From Nocardia sp. NRRL S-836 (GTDB lineage Bacteria; Actinomycetota; Actinomycetes; Mycobacteriales; Pseudonocardiaceae): DNA of 64,000 nucleotides. Positions 26,745 through 35,941 of the stretch are shown here, one piece after another. The stretch's first letter is position 1; each line of letters starts with the position of its first letter. Below the pieces are notes generated by a model, which saw only the letters and a program-made list of their open reading frames with translations, had not been told where the DNA came from and ran no database searches. Both the position numbers and the translations under genes were made by a program. The DNA lies in assembly GCF_001279525.1 (NCBI RefSeq), contig NZ_LGDY01000116.1:83269-147268 (forward strand), in the 5' to 3' direction.

Positions 26745-27481
26745 CGGGTTTCCTCCTGGTCGAACAGGAGCTGTGGGACTCCCGTCGTGGGGTGGGCGAC
26801 CACGTGTGCGGTGACGTGGAAGACCTTGGCGATCAGCTCGGGCACGAGCACCTCCGCGGGCGTGCCGGACGCCACCAGCCGTCCCTGGTCGAGCACGAGG
26901 AGGCGGTCGCAGTAGGACGCGGCGAGGTTGAGGTCGTGCAGGACGGTCAGCACGGTGACGCCGAGACCGCGGGCGAGCGAGAGGACGTCCAGCTGGTGGC
27001 GGATGTCCAGGTGGTTGGTCGGCTCGTCCAGCACGAGCACGCGTGGCTGCTGCGCCACGGCACGGGCGATCAGGACGCGCTGGCGTTCACCGCCGGACAG
27101 GCTGAGGAAGCTGCGGTCCGCGAGGTGCGTCACGTCCACAGTGGCCAGTGCCTCGGCCACCACGGCGCGGTCGCGGGCCGGGTCGCGCTCGTGCGGCAGG
27201 CGGCCCATCTCCACGATCTCGGCGACGGTGAAGTCGAACTCGACCTGCGACTCCTGGGTCAGCGCGGCGAGGTCGCGGGCGAGGTGCTGTCGCTTGTGGA
27301 CGCTCGCGCCGTCCAGCAGCACCGTGCCGGCGTCGGGTTTCAGGGCCCGGTAGACGCAGCGCAGCGTGGTGGACTTGCCGCTGCCGTTAGGGCCGACGAT
27401 GCCGACGACCTCGTTCTCGGCGTGCAGCGAGATGTCGTCGATGATGCCGCGGACGGTCAGGCCGTCGGCCTCGACGCGCAT
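26741..27481 (-). CDS. Cobalamin ABC transporter ATPase (BtuD-like)
   Basis: A 246-residue ABC ATPase of the FepC/BtuD group: Walker A GPNGSGKST (residues 30-38), Q-loop ALTQESQ, signature LSGGERQRV, Walker B VLVLDEPTNHLD and the switch His in LTVLHDLNLA. The ATG at 27481 overlaps the permease stop (TGATG), and the frame running on upstream is antisense-like permease sequence. Energises uptake together with the permease and lipoprotein on either side. Confidence 0.85.
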   Translation of the reverse strand: MRVEADGLTVRGIIDDISLHAENEVVGIVGPNGSGKSTTLRCVYRALKPDAGTVLLDGASVHKRQHLARDLAALTQESQVEFDFTVAEIVEMGRLPHERDPARDRAVVAEALATVDVTHLADRSFLSLSGGERQRVLIARAVAQQPRVLVLDEPTNHLDIRHQLDVLSLARGLGVTVLTVLHDLNLAASYCDRLLVLDQGRLVASGTPAEVLVPELIAKVFHVTAHVVAHPTTGVPQLLFDQEETR

Positions 27482-28503
27482 CAGCGGCCTCCGAAGACGT
27501 AGGACTTGCGGCGCATCAGGAAGATGAAGCACGGCACGCCGATCGCGGCCGTGATGACGCCCAGCGGCAGCTCCTCGGGCGCGGCGAGCATGCGTGCGGC
27601 CACGTCCACCCACACCAGGAAGCTCGCACCGGCCAGCGGCGCCAAGGGCAGCACCTTGCGGTGATCTGCACCCACGGCCATGCGGGTGAAGTGCGGCAGC
27701 ATCAGCCCGACGAACCCGACCGCGCCGCTGACGGCCACCAGCACGCCCGTGATCGCGGCGGTGACGACGAACAGGTGTGTGCGGAACCGGTTGACCTCCA
27801 CGCCGAGCGTCGTCGCGGTCTCGTCCCCCATCGCCAGCGCGTTCAACGGCCGCGCCTTGGCCATCAGGTACACGATCCCGGCGGCGGTCACGACCGTGGC
27901 GACCGGCAGCGACCGCCAGTCCGCCCCGCCGAGGCTGCCCAGCAACCAGAACATCGCCGCGCGTGCCGCCTCGCCGTGCGGTGCCTGGAACACGAGCAGC
28001 ATCGCGACGGCGGAGAACCCGTACGCGAGCGCGGTCCCGGTGAGCACCAGCCGCAACGGCGTGAGCCCGCCGCTCGACCGCGCGGTGAGGTAGACCAGCG
28101 CCGTGGCACCGAGCCCGGTGAGGAACGCGCCCGTCGACAGCGCGTAGACGCCCAGCCCGGACAGCACCCCCATCGTCGCGACCGCCGTCGCCCCCACGCT
28201 CGCGCCGGAGGAGATGCCGAGCACGTACGGGTCGGCGAGCGCGTTGCGGACCATCGCCTGGATGGCGACGCCGACCGCGCTCAGACCCGCGCCCACGACC
28301 GCAGCGAGCAGCACGCGGGGCAACCGGATGTCCCAGACGATGTGGTACTGCCCGGCGCGGCCGACGGGCACGGTGCCGCCGGTGAGCGCCTGCCACAGCA
28401 GGTCGGCGGTGACGCCGAACGGGACGGAGACGGGCCCCAGGGCCACGCCCGCGACGATGCTGACGACGAGCACGCCGACGAGCGCGCAGATCTTCCCGGT
28501 CAC
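27481..28503 (-). CDS. Cobalamin ABC transporter permease (BtuC/FecCD family)
   Basis: A 340-residue FecCD-family permease with about nine or ten hydrophobic segments. RLPRVLLAAVVGAGLSAVGVAIQAMVRNALADPYVLGISSGAS-like blocks (split over residues 51-94) are the family signature, and GFVGLMLPHFTRMAVGADHR near 265-285 is the coupling-helix region. Start is GTG at 28503 with GGAAGGG 6 bases ahead. It is the first gene of the operon and directly follows the riboswitch and its hairpin. Confidence 0.87.
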   Translation of the reverse strand: MTGKICALVGVLVVSIVAGVALGPVSVPFGVTADLLWQALTGGTVPVGRAGQYHIVWDIRLPRVLLAAVVGAGLSAVGVAIQAMVRNALADPYVLGISSGASVGATAVATMGVLSGLGVYALSTGAFLTGLGATALVYLTARSSGGLTPLRLVLTGTALAYGFSAVAMLLVFQAPHGEAARAAMFWLLGSLGGADWRSLPVATVVTAAGIVYLMAKARPLNALAMGDETATTLGVEVNRFRTHLFVVTAAITGVLVAVSGAVGFVGLMLPHFTRMAVGADHRKVLPLAPLAGASFLVWVDVAARMLAAPEELPLGVITAAIGVPCFIFLMRRKSYVFGGR

Positions 28504-28522
28504 ATGTGCCCTTCCCGCAGTC

Positions 28523-28555
28523 CACGGCAGGAGTTGGTGTCCTCTGTCTGCCGTG
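28523..28555 (-). promoter_or_regulatory. Expression-platform hairpin of the cobalamin riboswitch
   Basis: In RNA, CACGGCAG (28555-28548) pairs with CTGCCGTG (28530-28523), an 8-bp stem placed between the aptamer and the permease ribosome-binding site. Its first arm overlaps the 3' strand of the aptamer closing helix (CCCGCACACGG), so the two structures should be mutually exclusive. Confidence 0.55.
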
Positions 28556-28650
28556 TGCGGGCATTCGGGCTCGTCCCCTGGCCGGGGACCTACCGTTGCG
28601 GGTCAGCGCCGGACTTCGACCGGTCTTCCCCCACGCACGACGTCACGCAG
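28546..28650 (-). promoter_or_regulatory. Cobalamin (B12) riboswitch
   Basis: On the minus strand, GGGGGAAGACCGG, then GTCCGGCGCTGACCCGCAACGGT (in two halves: GTCCGGCGCTG and ACCCGCAACGGT) and, after a hairpin GTCCCC...GGGGAC, GAGCCCGAATGCCCGCACAC. These are the conserved core elements of actinobacterial B12 riboswitches in correct order. It lies directly upstream of the btuC-like permease, so high adenosylcobalamin or methylcobalamin should shut down uptake. Ends are approximate. Confidence 0.88.
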
Positions 28651-28799
28651 CCTAACCCGCGCGCCGGACGGGCCGGCCGGAGGCCGTCACCTGCGCGAAC
28701 AGAAAATCTTCAAAAAAGTTCGGCGGCCGTGTCGATCCGGTGCCCCGCCCGTTCGACCTCGGGATGTCAGCAAGCGGAACACGAGCAGGGAGCCACACC

Positions 28800-29219
28800 G
28801 TGAAGTTCATGATGATCTGGCGCGCCACCGACGAGGCCTTCGCGAGCATGGGCGAGTTCGACTTCGACAAGATGCTGGAGACGGTCGGCCGGTACAACGA
28901 GGAGATGATCCGCGCCGGTGTGCTGCTGGCCGCCGAGGGGCTCGCCGACCCGGCGGAGGGCGTGGTCGTCGACTTCTCGTCCGAACCGCCGGTCGTCACG
29001 GACGGGCCGTACGGCGAGACCAAGGAGCTGTTCAACGGCTTCTACATCATCAACGTCGCCTCGAAGGAGGAGGCGGTCGAGTGGGCCAGGCGCGCCCCGA
29101 TGACCGGGCCCGGCTTCAAGACCGAGATCCGCCGCGTGCCCACCATCGACGAGTTCCCGCAGGACAACGAGTGGGTCCAGCGGGAGCGCGCCTGGCGCGA
29201 GTCGACCGGCCAGCTGTGA
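28800..29219 (+). CDS. YCII-related (DGPF domain) protein
   Basis: A 139-residue protein of the YCII/DGPF group: MKFMMIWRATDE at the start, VVTDGPYGETKELFNGFYII near 61-80 (the DGPF motif as DGPY) and RRVPTIDEF near the end. Function is unknown; family members often accompany extracytoplasmic sigma factors, but none is adjacent here. I chose GTG 28800 because AGCAGGGAG lies about 7 bases upstream; the frame stays open further back into the promoter region shared with the riboswitch. Confidence 0.82.
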   Translation: MKFMMIWRATDEAFASMGEFDFDKMLETVGRYNEEMIRAGVLLAAEGLADPAEGVVVDFSSEPPVVTDGPYGETKELFNGFYIINVASKEEAVEWARRAPMTGPGFKTEIRRVPTIDEFPQDNEWVQRERAWRESTGQL

Positions 29220-29222
29220 AAC

Positions 29223-29275
29223 GCCACGCGGGGCGCCTTCGCACGATCCGACCGTGCGAAAGCGCCCCGCGTGGC
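29223..29275. terminator. Bidirectional hairpin terminator, repeat copy 1
   Basis: GCCACGCGGGGCGCCTTCGCACG pairs with CGTGCGAAAGCGCCCCGCGTGGC (23-bp stem, one mismatch) between the convergent YCII and leuB genes. Its sequence is closely related to the hairpin at 30562-30620. Confidence 0.75.
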
Positions 29276-29288
29276 AACCGGAAAAGCG

Positions 29289-30332
29289 TCAGCCCGTGCG
29301 GACGTTCGACGACACGAGGGCGGCCAGGCGGTCGCCGATCGCGTAGGTCGCGCCCGGCGACTGGTGGTCGCGGGTCGCGAGGTCGAACGCCACGGACGCC
29401 TCGATCCGCCGGGACGCCTCGTGCTCGCCGAGGTGGTCGAGCAGCAGCGCGACCGACAGCACGGCGGCGGTCGGGTCGGCGATGCCCTGGCCCGCGATGT
29501 CCGGCGCCGAACCGTGCACCGGCTCGAACATCGACGGGTTGCGGCGGGTCACGTCCAGGTTGCCCGACGCGGCCAGGCCGATGCCACCCGTGACGGCGGC
29601 GGCGAGGTCGGTCAGGATGTCGCCGAACAGGTTGTCCGTCACGATCACGTCGTAGCGGGCCGGGTCGGTGACCAGGTGGATCGTGGCCGCGTCCACGTGC
29701 TGGTAGGCCACGGTGACGTCCGGGTGCTGCAGCGAGACCTCCTCCACGACGCGCGACCACAGCGAGCCGGCGTGGGTGAGGACGTTCGTCTTGTGCACCA
29801 GGGTCAGGTGCCGGCGCGGACGGGCCGACGCACGCGCGAACGCGTCCCGGACCACGCGCTCCACGCCGAACGACGTGTTGAGCGAGACCTCGGTGGCGAT
29901 CTCGTGCGGGGTGTCCTTGCGCAGCAGGCCACCGTTGCCCGCGTACGGGCCCTCGGTGCCCTCGCGCACCACCACCATGTCGATCTCCGGCGGGTCCGCG
30001 AGCGGGCTGCGGACACCGGGGTAGAGACGAGCCGGGCGGAGGTTCACGTGGTGGTCGAGCTCGAAGCGCAGCCGCAGCAGCAGCCCGCGCTCCAGAATTC
30101 CGCTCGGCACCGACGGGTCGCCCACCGCGCCGAGCAGGATCGCGTCGTGCTGGCGGAGCTCGCCCAGCACCGACTCGGGCAACAACTCTCCCGTGGCGTG
30201 CCAGCGCGCCGCGCCGAGGTCGTAGCGAGTGATCTCGGCCGCCGGAACGACCTCGTTGAGGACCTTCAGGGCCTCAGCGATGACCTCGGGCCCGATCCCG
30301 TCTCCTGGGATCACTGCGAGCCGCATCCACAC
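29289..30332 (-). CDS. leuB: 3-isopropylmalate dehydrogenase
   Basis: Oxidatively decarboxylates 3-isopropylmalate for leucine and 3-methylmalate in the citramalate route to isoleucine. The 347-residue enzyme begins [13 protein letters not shown], has [13 protein letters not shown] near 108-120, the metal-site aspartates in [17 protein letters not shown] and [25 protein letters not shown] near 230-255 (split), and [14 protein letters not shown] near 268. It is separated from cimA and ilv genes by other operons and flanked on both sides by related palindromic terminators. Confidence 0.95.
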   Translation of the reverse strand: MWMRLAVIPGDGIGPEVIAEALKVLNEVVPAAEITRYDLGAARWHATGELLPESVLGELRQHDAILLGAVGDPSVPSGILERGLLLRLRFELDHHVNLRPARLYPGVRSPLADPPEIDMVVVREGTEGPYAGNGGLLRKDTPHEIATEVSLNTSFGVERVVRDAFARASARPRRHLTLVHKTNVLTHAGSLWSRVVEEVSLQHPDVTVAYQHVDAATIHLVTDPARYDVIVTDNLFGDILTDLAAAVTGGIGLAASGNLDVTRRNPSMFEPVHGSAPDIAGQGIADPTAAVLSVALLLDHLGEHEASRRIEASVAFDLATRDHQSPGATYAIGDRLAALVSSNVRTG

Positions 30333-30346
30333 ACCTCCCAGGTGTC

Positions 30347-30366
30347 AGTCCCCAATTGGTGGGACT
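30347..30366. promoter_or_regulatory. Inverted repeat upstream of leuB
   Basis: AGTCCC-CAATTGGT-GGGACT forms a 6-bp inverted repeat with an AT-rich centre, 15 bases ahead of the leuB start. It is a candidate operator or 5'-UTR hairpin. The rest of the gap 30367-30561 also has ACACCCC-TTC-GGGGTGT at 30418-30434 and no coding bias. Confidence 0.35.
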
Positions 30367-30561
30367 ACTTTCCTTCGCGAAAGGCTACCGGCATCACGGC
30401 CACCCGCCGCATGCCGGACACCCCTTCGGGGTGTTCTCTCCCGTACTGCGGGACACCCACACGGCCCATTTCGCACTTTCGAGTGTCACTCGATCGCAGG
30501 AAGAGGGTCGCGTCAAGGGGTGACGCCCGGCAGTTCCACGCTGTGACACCACGTTCACCGC

Positions 30562-30620
30562 AACGCCACGCGGGGACCTTTCGCACGATCCTGTCGTGCG
30601 GAAGGTCCCCGCGTGGCGTT
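30562..30620 (-). terminator. Long hairpin terminator, repeat copy 2
   Basis: A 27-bp stem with one mismatch (left arm begins AACGCCACGCGGGGACC, right arm ends GGTCCCCGCGTGGCGTT) around TCCTG, 23 bases past the peptidase stop. Related in sequence to the hairpin at 29223-29275. Confidence 0.75.
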
Positions 30621-30642
30621 CGGCAAACGTCGGAGGAGCGGG

Positions 30643-33600
30643 CTAGGAGCGGCCGCCGCCTCGGACGGTGACGACCGACGCGCGGTCGCCGCTGGCGTTG
30701 TGGTGGTTGAGCACCAGCAGGCCGTCGGACTTGTCGAGCCGCAGCGCCGCCGCGTCCCGGTTCACCACGAGTGCGGTGCCCGGCTTGGCGACGTAGGACA
30801 GTGCCGCGTCGCCGCCGCCCTGCACCCACAGCCCCGGCTTGAGCGGGTCGAACGACAGCGGGCGGTCGATCACGTCGATCAGGCCGTTCGCGTTGCCCGG
30901 CGCCACGTAGTAGCCGGTGGTGCCGGCCGTGTACGAGATCCGGGCGGTGTCCTTCGCCGGGTCGATGCCGAGTGCGGTGAGCAGCACCGGCAGGACCGCG
31001 ACGTTGGTGTCGGCGGTGTTCGTGTCGACGTCACCCCACTGGCCGTTGATCGGCTGGATGTCGACCTCCTGACCCGTCTTGAGGTCGACCGTGGTCGCCA
31101 CGAGCAGGTCGGTGTCGGTCAGGCGCGCCGCGTGCGTCTCGAAGTCCGCGACGCCGTCACCGGTGGTGTCGATGTCGATGAACGGGACGGTGTTGGTGCC
31201 GAGGCTGTACCAGTTGCCCCACGTCGCGACACCGAACGCGAGCAGCGCCTCCTCCGGCTTGCCCTGGGCCTTGGCGAGCGGGGCCGTGGTGGCCGCGCCG
31301 ACGTAGCGCAGGTCGCCGCCCTTGGCGGTCTCGTTGAGCGCGCAGTTCTCGGTGACGTTGCGGCGGCAGTCGCGCAGCTTCGGCGACGAGGCCTGCAGCT
31401 CCAGCACGCTCACGAGCGAGCGGTAGGCCTGCGAGCCGGTGCCCTGGTCCACGCCGCGGCCGTTCAGGTTGAGCACGGCCTGCTTGTCGTTGCCGCGGAA
31501 CCTGAGCGACGGGAACGTGCTGATGTCCGCCACCGGCTTGGGCGCGGCGTAGACGGACAGGCGCAGCGGCACCGTGGCACCCGCGGTCGGCGTGAGGGTC
31601 ACGCGGCCGGAGGCGTCGGCGATGAACTGGCGCGGCACGTCGAGCTGCGTCGTCACGACGGTCGGGTCGATCGTCTTGCGCAGCGCCTTCGGGTCGTCGA
31701 TCTTCAGCGTCACCTTGACGCGGGCGACGCCGCGCGGGCTCAGCTTGACCCGGTCCTGCGAGAGCACGTAGCTCACGCCGGGGATCGTCGTGGCCGCGGT
31801 GTAGCCGACCTGGTACTCGACGGCCCTGGTGGACTTGTTGACGATCTTGATCGTCTTGGTCTTCGCGACCGGCCGGGAGACCTCGACGGTGCCGAAGTTC
31901 GCGCTCACGTAGCCGGGGTCGTCCTCGACGAACGCCAGCACCTGGTTGTCCAGCGCGGACTTGGCGTCCACGCGGCCGGTGCCGACCCGGTTGGGGGCGA
32001 AGGTCTTGCCGTTCTCCTTCACGTCCGCACCGGCGGTGTTCATGATCGAGGCCTTGACCTCCTCCAGCGTCCAGTCCGGGTGCGTCTGGCGCACCAGGGC
32101 CGCGATGCCCGCGACGTGCGGGGACGCCATCGAGGTGCCGGAGATGACCGAGCGGTCGTTGCCGGAGCCGACGGCGGTCGAGGAGATCGTGTCACCGGGC
32201 GCCGCGACGTCCGGCTTGATCGACTGACCGCGGGTGCCGCGGCTCGTGAACGAGCTCGGGGTGTCCGAGATGGACTGGTCGTAGGTCGGCGTCGAGGTGC
32301 GCAGCACGCCCGCGAGGCGCACGGACAGCGTGCCCGCGTTCAGCGCGGGGCGGACCTGGGCGGTGGCGTCACCGGTGAACTGGAACATCGGGATGCCGGC
32401 GTTGCCCGCGATGCCCGCCGAGAAGTTGTTCAGCGTCGACGACAGCAGCACGCCCTGGCCGCCTGCGGCCTGCACGTTGTTCGCCCGTGCGGCCGAACCA
32501 CAACGGCGCGTGGCGTCGTTGTCGTCCCACTCCAGCCACACGAACTTGCCGGCGACGGCGTCGGTGATCGGGAGGCAGCCGTCGGCGTTGCCCGCCTGGG
32601 TGACCTTCACGGCGGGCAGCGTCTTGTCGTAGCCGAGGTAGCCCGTGAAGTTCTGGCTGTACTGACCGGCCTTGAGGCCCTGGCCGGGCACCTCGGCGCC
32701 GTCGCGCAGCACGTACGAGTCGCGCACGGACGCGACCGTCAGCGCCTCGGGCGTGTTGCCCGGCGAGCCGCCGATGTCGTAGAGGTCGCCGCCGTTGCCC
32801 GCGGAGAACACCGGCATGACGCCGACGCGGTACAGCTTCTTCACGAAGAGGCTGTCGGGGTCGTCGGGTGCGCCGTAGTCGGAGCCCAGCGACAGGTTGA
32901 CCACGTCGAGGTGGTCGGAGAAGTCGCCGTCGCCGTCGGGGTCGAGCGACCAGTCGAGCGCCTGCGAGGTGACGTTGGTCGAGCCTTCGCAGCCGAAGAC
33001 CTTCAGCGCGTAGATCAGGGCCTTCGGCGCGGTGCCGGGGCCGATCTTCATCGCGTTGAGGCTGTCCGCGTTGAGCTTGGTGTAGTCGCCCTTGAACGTG
33101 CTGCCGTCGGCGTTCTCGCCGAAGCCGGCCGCGGTGCCCGCGACGTGCGAGCCGTGGCCGTTGCAGTCGATCGGGTTGGGGTCGGGCTTCGGCGTGTTGA
33201 TCGCCGGGTCCTTGCTCTCCCCGTCGTAGTCCTCGCCCACGAAGTCGTGGCCGCCGACGACCTTCGCGGTCGGGAAGTTCGGGTCGGCCTTGCGCGGGTC
33301 GACGGCCTTGAACGCCTCGACCGTGCCCGGACCGCCGAAGTTGGCGTGCGTGTAGTCCACGCCGGTGTCGATGATGCCGACCCGGACGTCGTCGCCGAGC
33401 TTGCCGTACTGCTGCCAGGTGTTGACGACCCTGGTGAGCTGCACGGCGTTGGAGTTGTCGCGCTTCTTCGGCACGACCGGGTAGACCGCGACGACGTCGG
33501 GGCGCTGGGCCAGCTCGCGCACCTTGGCCGCGTCCGCCGTCACGACGACGCCGGGGACGCCGTTGGAGGTGCGGTACAGCTCCCTGGTGGCGCCGTCCTT

Positions 33601-33927
33601 GGTCCTGAGCTGCCCGACGACCTGGTCGGCGGCGGCCGACACGTCGCTGCGGGCCTGCTTGGCGGCCTGCTTCTGCGCTTCCTTGCCCTGCCCCTGCTTC
33701 TCCGTGAACGCGTCCACGGCAGGCTTGCGGTCCAGCGCGACGAACGCCGTGACCTCGCCGGAGGAGTTCAGCCTGGGCGAGATCTTGAGCTGCAACGCCT
33801 TCGCGTCCAGCCCGTGTGCGCCCTTGACCGGCTGCGCGAGCGGTTCGCCCTGCGCCTGCGCGGTGGTGGGTGTGATCAGCAGTGTGGTGATGGCAGAGAA
33901 CACCACCAGACTCGATCGTCTCTTCAC
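30643..33927 (-). CDS. Secreted S8 family (subtilisin-like) serine peptidase
   Basis: A 1094-residue secreted protease. Residues 1-25 form a signal peptide (cleavage after AQA). An I9-type pro-region covers about 45-150. The subtilisin triad is intact: Asp187 in VGIIDTGVDYTH, His258 in NGHGSHVAGT and Ser599 in SGTSMASPHVAG; SAGNGG near 375-380 supplies the oxyanion Asn. A PA-type insert lies between about 425 and 545. The C-terminal ~450 residues are Fn3-like and beta-rich, probably for surface or substrate binding. It is likely an extracellular nutrient protease; nothing in the neighbourhood suggests a dedicated substrate. Confidence 0.93.
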   Translation of the reverse strand: MKRRSSLVVFSAITTLLITPTTAQAQGEPLAQPVKGAHGLDAKALQLKISPRLNSSGEVTAFVALDRKPAVDAFTEKQGQGKEAQKQAAKQARSDVSAAADQVVGQLRTKDGATRELYRTSNGVPGVVVTADAAKVRELAQRPDVVAVYPVVPKKRDNSNAVQLTRVVNTWQQYGKLGDDVRVGIIDTGVDYTHANFGGPGTVEAFKAVDPRKADPNFPTAKVVGGHDFVGEDYDGESKDPAINTPKPDPNPIDCNGHGSHVAGTAAGFGENADGSTFKGDYTKLNADSLNAMKIGPGTAPKALIYALKVFGCEGSTNVTSQALDWSLDPDGDGDFSDHLDVVNLSLGSDYGAPDDPDSLFVKKLYRVGVMPVFSAGNGGDLYDIGGSPGNTPEALTVASVRDSYVLRDGAEVPGQGLKAGQYSQNFTGYLGYDKTLPAVKVTQAGNADGCLPITDAVAGKFVWLEWDDNDATRRCGSAARANNVQAAGGQGVLLSSTLNNFSAGIAGNAGIPMFQFTGDATAQVRPALNAGTLSVRLAGVLRTSTPTYDQSISDTPSSFTSRGTRGQSIKPDVAAPGDTISSTAVGSGNDRSVISGTSMASPHVAGIAALVRQTHPDWTLEEVKASIMNTAGADVKENGKTFAPNRVGTGRVDAKSALDNQVLAFVEDDPGYVSANFGTVEVSRPVAKTKTIKIVNKSTRAVEYQVGYTAATTIPGVSYVLSQDRVKLSPRGVARVKVTLKIDDPKALRKTIDPTVVTTQLDVPRQFIADASGRVTLTPTAGATVPLRLSVYAAPKPVADISTFPSLRFRGNDKQAVLNLNGRGVDQGTGSQAYRSLVSVLELQASSPKLRDCRRNVTENCALNETAKGGDLRYVGAATTAPLAKAQGKPEEALLAFGVATWGNWYSLGTNTVPFIDIDTTGDGVADFETHAARLTDTDLLVATTVDLKTGQEVDIQPINGQWGDVDTNTADTNVAVLPVLLTALGIDPAKDTARISYTAGTTGYYVAPGNANGLIDVIDRPLSFDPLKPGLWVQGGGDAALSYVAKPGTALVVNRDAAALRLDKSDGLLVLNHHNASGDRASVVTVRGGGRS

Positions 33928-34107
33928 AACGTAGCCCCAACCGAGGTGTGTGCTTCCGACCCGAACACGCAGTGCCGCGCCCTCTACGGCACCGGGTCAA
34001 CCTCGTGGGGACGCTAATCGCTGATCGTGTGTCTGCGATTGCCCCGAAAGTATGAATGTTGTCTACGGATAGTTTCCTGTTACGCGTTCGTTGTGATCGA
34101 CGACTTC

Positions 34108-34140
34108 ACCGGGAAGGGGACTTTGCGACCCCTTCCCGGT
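34108..34140. terminator. Terminator after serA
   Basis: ACCGGGAAGGGG and CCCCTTCCCGGT form a perfect 12-bp stem around a 9-base loop, 10 bases past the serA stop. TTTG follows on the plus strand only. Confidence 0.65.
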
Positions 34141-34149
34141 TTGTCGTGA

Positions 34150-35745
34150 CTATCCGAAGTCGACAGAACGGACGGTGCGCGCACCCACGGCGGCACCGAT
34201 CGGGTCGAGCACCGCGGTGTCCACCGGGCGGTCCACGCGCAGCACCATGACGGCGTCGTTGCCGGTCTGGCTGATCTGCGCGGCCTCGATGTTCACGCCG
34301 GCCTCGCCCAGCAGCGTGCCGACGGTGCCCATGACGCCGGGACGGTCCGGGTACTCCAGCAGCAGCACGGTGCCCTCGGCCCGCAGGTCGAAGTTGCGGC
34401 CGTTGATGTTCACCAGCTTCTCGACCTGGGCGATGCCGCTGATCGTGCCGGAGACGCTGTCGGTCGTGCCGTCGGCCTGCACGGCCCTGACCGTGACGAG
34501 GCTGCGGTGGTTGGGGCTCTCGGTCTCCTTGACCAGCTCCACGCTCACGCCGAGGTCCTCGGCCAGCTGCGGCGCGTTGACGAACGTCACCTGCGACTCG
34601 ACGACGCTCGCGAAGACACCGCGCAGCGCGGCCAGCGGCAGCACCTGCACGTCCTCATTGGACAGTTCGCCGCGCACCTCGACGGTCACGCTGGTCGGCG
34701 CCTTGGGCGACAGTGCACTGAGGACGGTGCCGAGCTTCTGCACCAGCGGCAGGTACGGGCGCACCTCCTCGCCGACCGCACCGCCCTGGACGTTGACGGC
34801 GTCCGGCACGAAGTCGCCGGCCAGCGCCAGCACGACGCTCTTCGCCACGTCGGTGCCCGCGCGGTCCTGCGCCTCGGTGGTGGAGGCGCCCAGGTGCGGG
34901 GTCACGACGATGCCGGGCACGTTGAACAGCGGGTTCTCGGTGGTGGGCTCGGTCGAGAAGACGTCGACGCCGGCACCGCCGACCTGACCCTCCTTCACGG
35001 CCTCGGCGAGGGCTTCCTCGTCGATGAGGCCACCGCGGGCCGCGTTGACGATGATGACGCCGCGCTTGGCCTTCGCCAGCTGCTCGGCGCCGATGAGGCC
35101 CTTGGTCTCCGGCGTCTTCGGCAGGTGGATGCTGATCGCGTCGGCGCGCTCCAGCAGCTCCTCCAGGCTGACGAGCTCGATGCCGAGCTGGGCGGCGCGC
35201 GCGGCGGACACGTACGGGTCGTAAGCGATGAGCTCGACGCCGAACGCGGCGATGCGCTGCGCGAACAGCTGGCCGATCTTGCCCAGGCCCACCACGCCGA
35301 CGGTCTTGCCGTTGAGCTCGACGCCGTTGAACTTGGAGCGCTTCCACTCGTGGTTCTGCAGCGTCTCGTTCGCGGCCGGGATCTGGCGGGCGACGCTGAG
35401 CAGCAGCGCCACCGCGTGCTCGGCGGCGGACACGATGTTGGACGTGGGCGCGTTGACGACCATCACGCCGTTGGCCGTGGCGGCGGGCACCTCGACGTTG
35501 TCCAGGCCGACACCCGCGCGGGCCACGACCTTGAGCTTGCGGGTCGCGGCGAACACCTCGGCGTTGACCTGCGTGGCGGACCTGACGAGGAGGGCGTCCG
35601 CGTCCTGCACGGCCTCGAGGAGGGCCGCGCGGTCGGTGCCGTCTACGTGGCGCACTTCCACGCCGTCACCGAGAGCGTCCAGAACGGACGGAGCCAGCTT
35701 CTCGGCGATGAGGACAACAGGTCGGCTCGTGTTGGTCACGGACAT
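34150..35745 (-). CDS. serA: D-3-phosphoglycerate dehydrogenase
   Basis: First step of serine synthesis. The 531-residue form has the catalytic and Rossmann core (GKTVGVVGLGKIGQLFAQRI near 145-165, NAARGGLIDEEAL near 230, TPHLGASTTEAQDRAG near 280), then an intervening allosteric domain and a C-terminal ACT domain (about 455-531, RPGVMGTVGTLLGEAGVNI), as in mycobacteria. The ATG at 35745 is only 2 bases from GGGAG; the GTG two codons later is better spaced, so the true start may be 35739. Serine feedback via the ACT domain is expected from family knowledge. Confidence 0.95.
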   Translation of the reverse strand: MSVTNTSRPVVLIAEKLAPSVLDALGDGVEVRHVDGTDRAALLEAVQDADALLVRSATQVNAEVFAATRKLKVVARAGVGLDNVEVPAATANGVMVVNAPTSNIVSAAEHAVALLLSVARQIPAANETLQNHEWKRSKFNGVELNGKTVGVVGLGKIGQLFAQRIAAFGVELIAYDPYVSAARAAQLGIELVSLEELLERADAISIHLPKTPETKGLIGAEQLAKAKRGVIIVNAARGGLIDEEALAEAVKEGQVGGAGVDVFSTEPTTENPLFNVPGIVVTPHLGASTTEAQDRAGTDVAKSVVLALAGDFVPDAVNVQGGAVGEEVRPYLPLVQKLGTVLSALSPKAPTSVTVEVRGELSNEDVQVLPLAALRGVFASVVESQVTFVNAPQLAEDLGVSVELVKETESPNHRSLVTVRAVQADGTTDSVSGTISGIAQVEKLVNINGRNFDLRAEGTVLLLEYPDRPGVMGTVGTLLGEAGVNIEAAQISQTGNDAVMVLRVDRPVDTAVLDPIGAAVGARTVRSVDFG

Positions 35746-35941
35746 CGCTCCCAGGAACGGTCGGATCGTGGGGCGCGGGCGTGGTCGGGGGCGGCTGGCC
35801 CGCGCCGACCGGGCACCGCAATGTGTCCGGACTGTTAACGAGCATAGACACCGGGCTTGCCGCGGTCTTCCGGCGGGTGGCTCAGGTCACTGCCGGTGTC
35901 CTGTGGGATGGGACGGGGTTTGCGCTGGTTATCCGGTCGCG

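Noticed and set aside
26741..28564. A single 607-codon frame joining permease and ATPase
   Set aside because: Its first ~360 codons are out-of-frame permease sequence; the ATPase proper starts at 27481 with a TGATG overlap.
30613..34017. A 1134-codon open frame on the plus strand opposite the subtilisin gene
   Set aside because: It is rich in Arg/Val/Leu/His with no domain, is exactly antisense to a peptidase with a complete catalytic triad, and reflects the frame openness expected opposite GC-rich genes.
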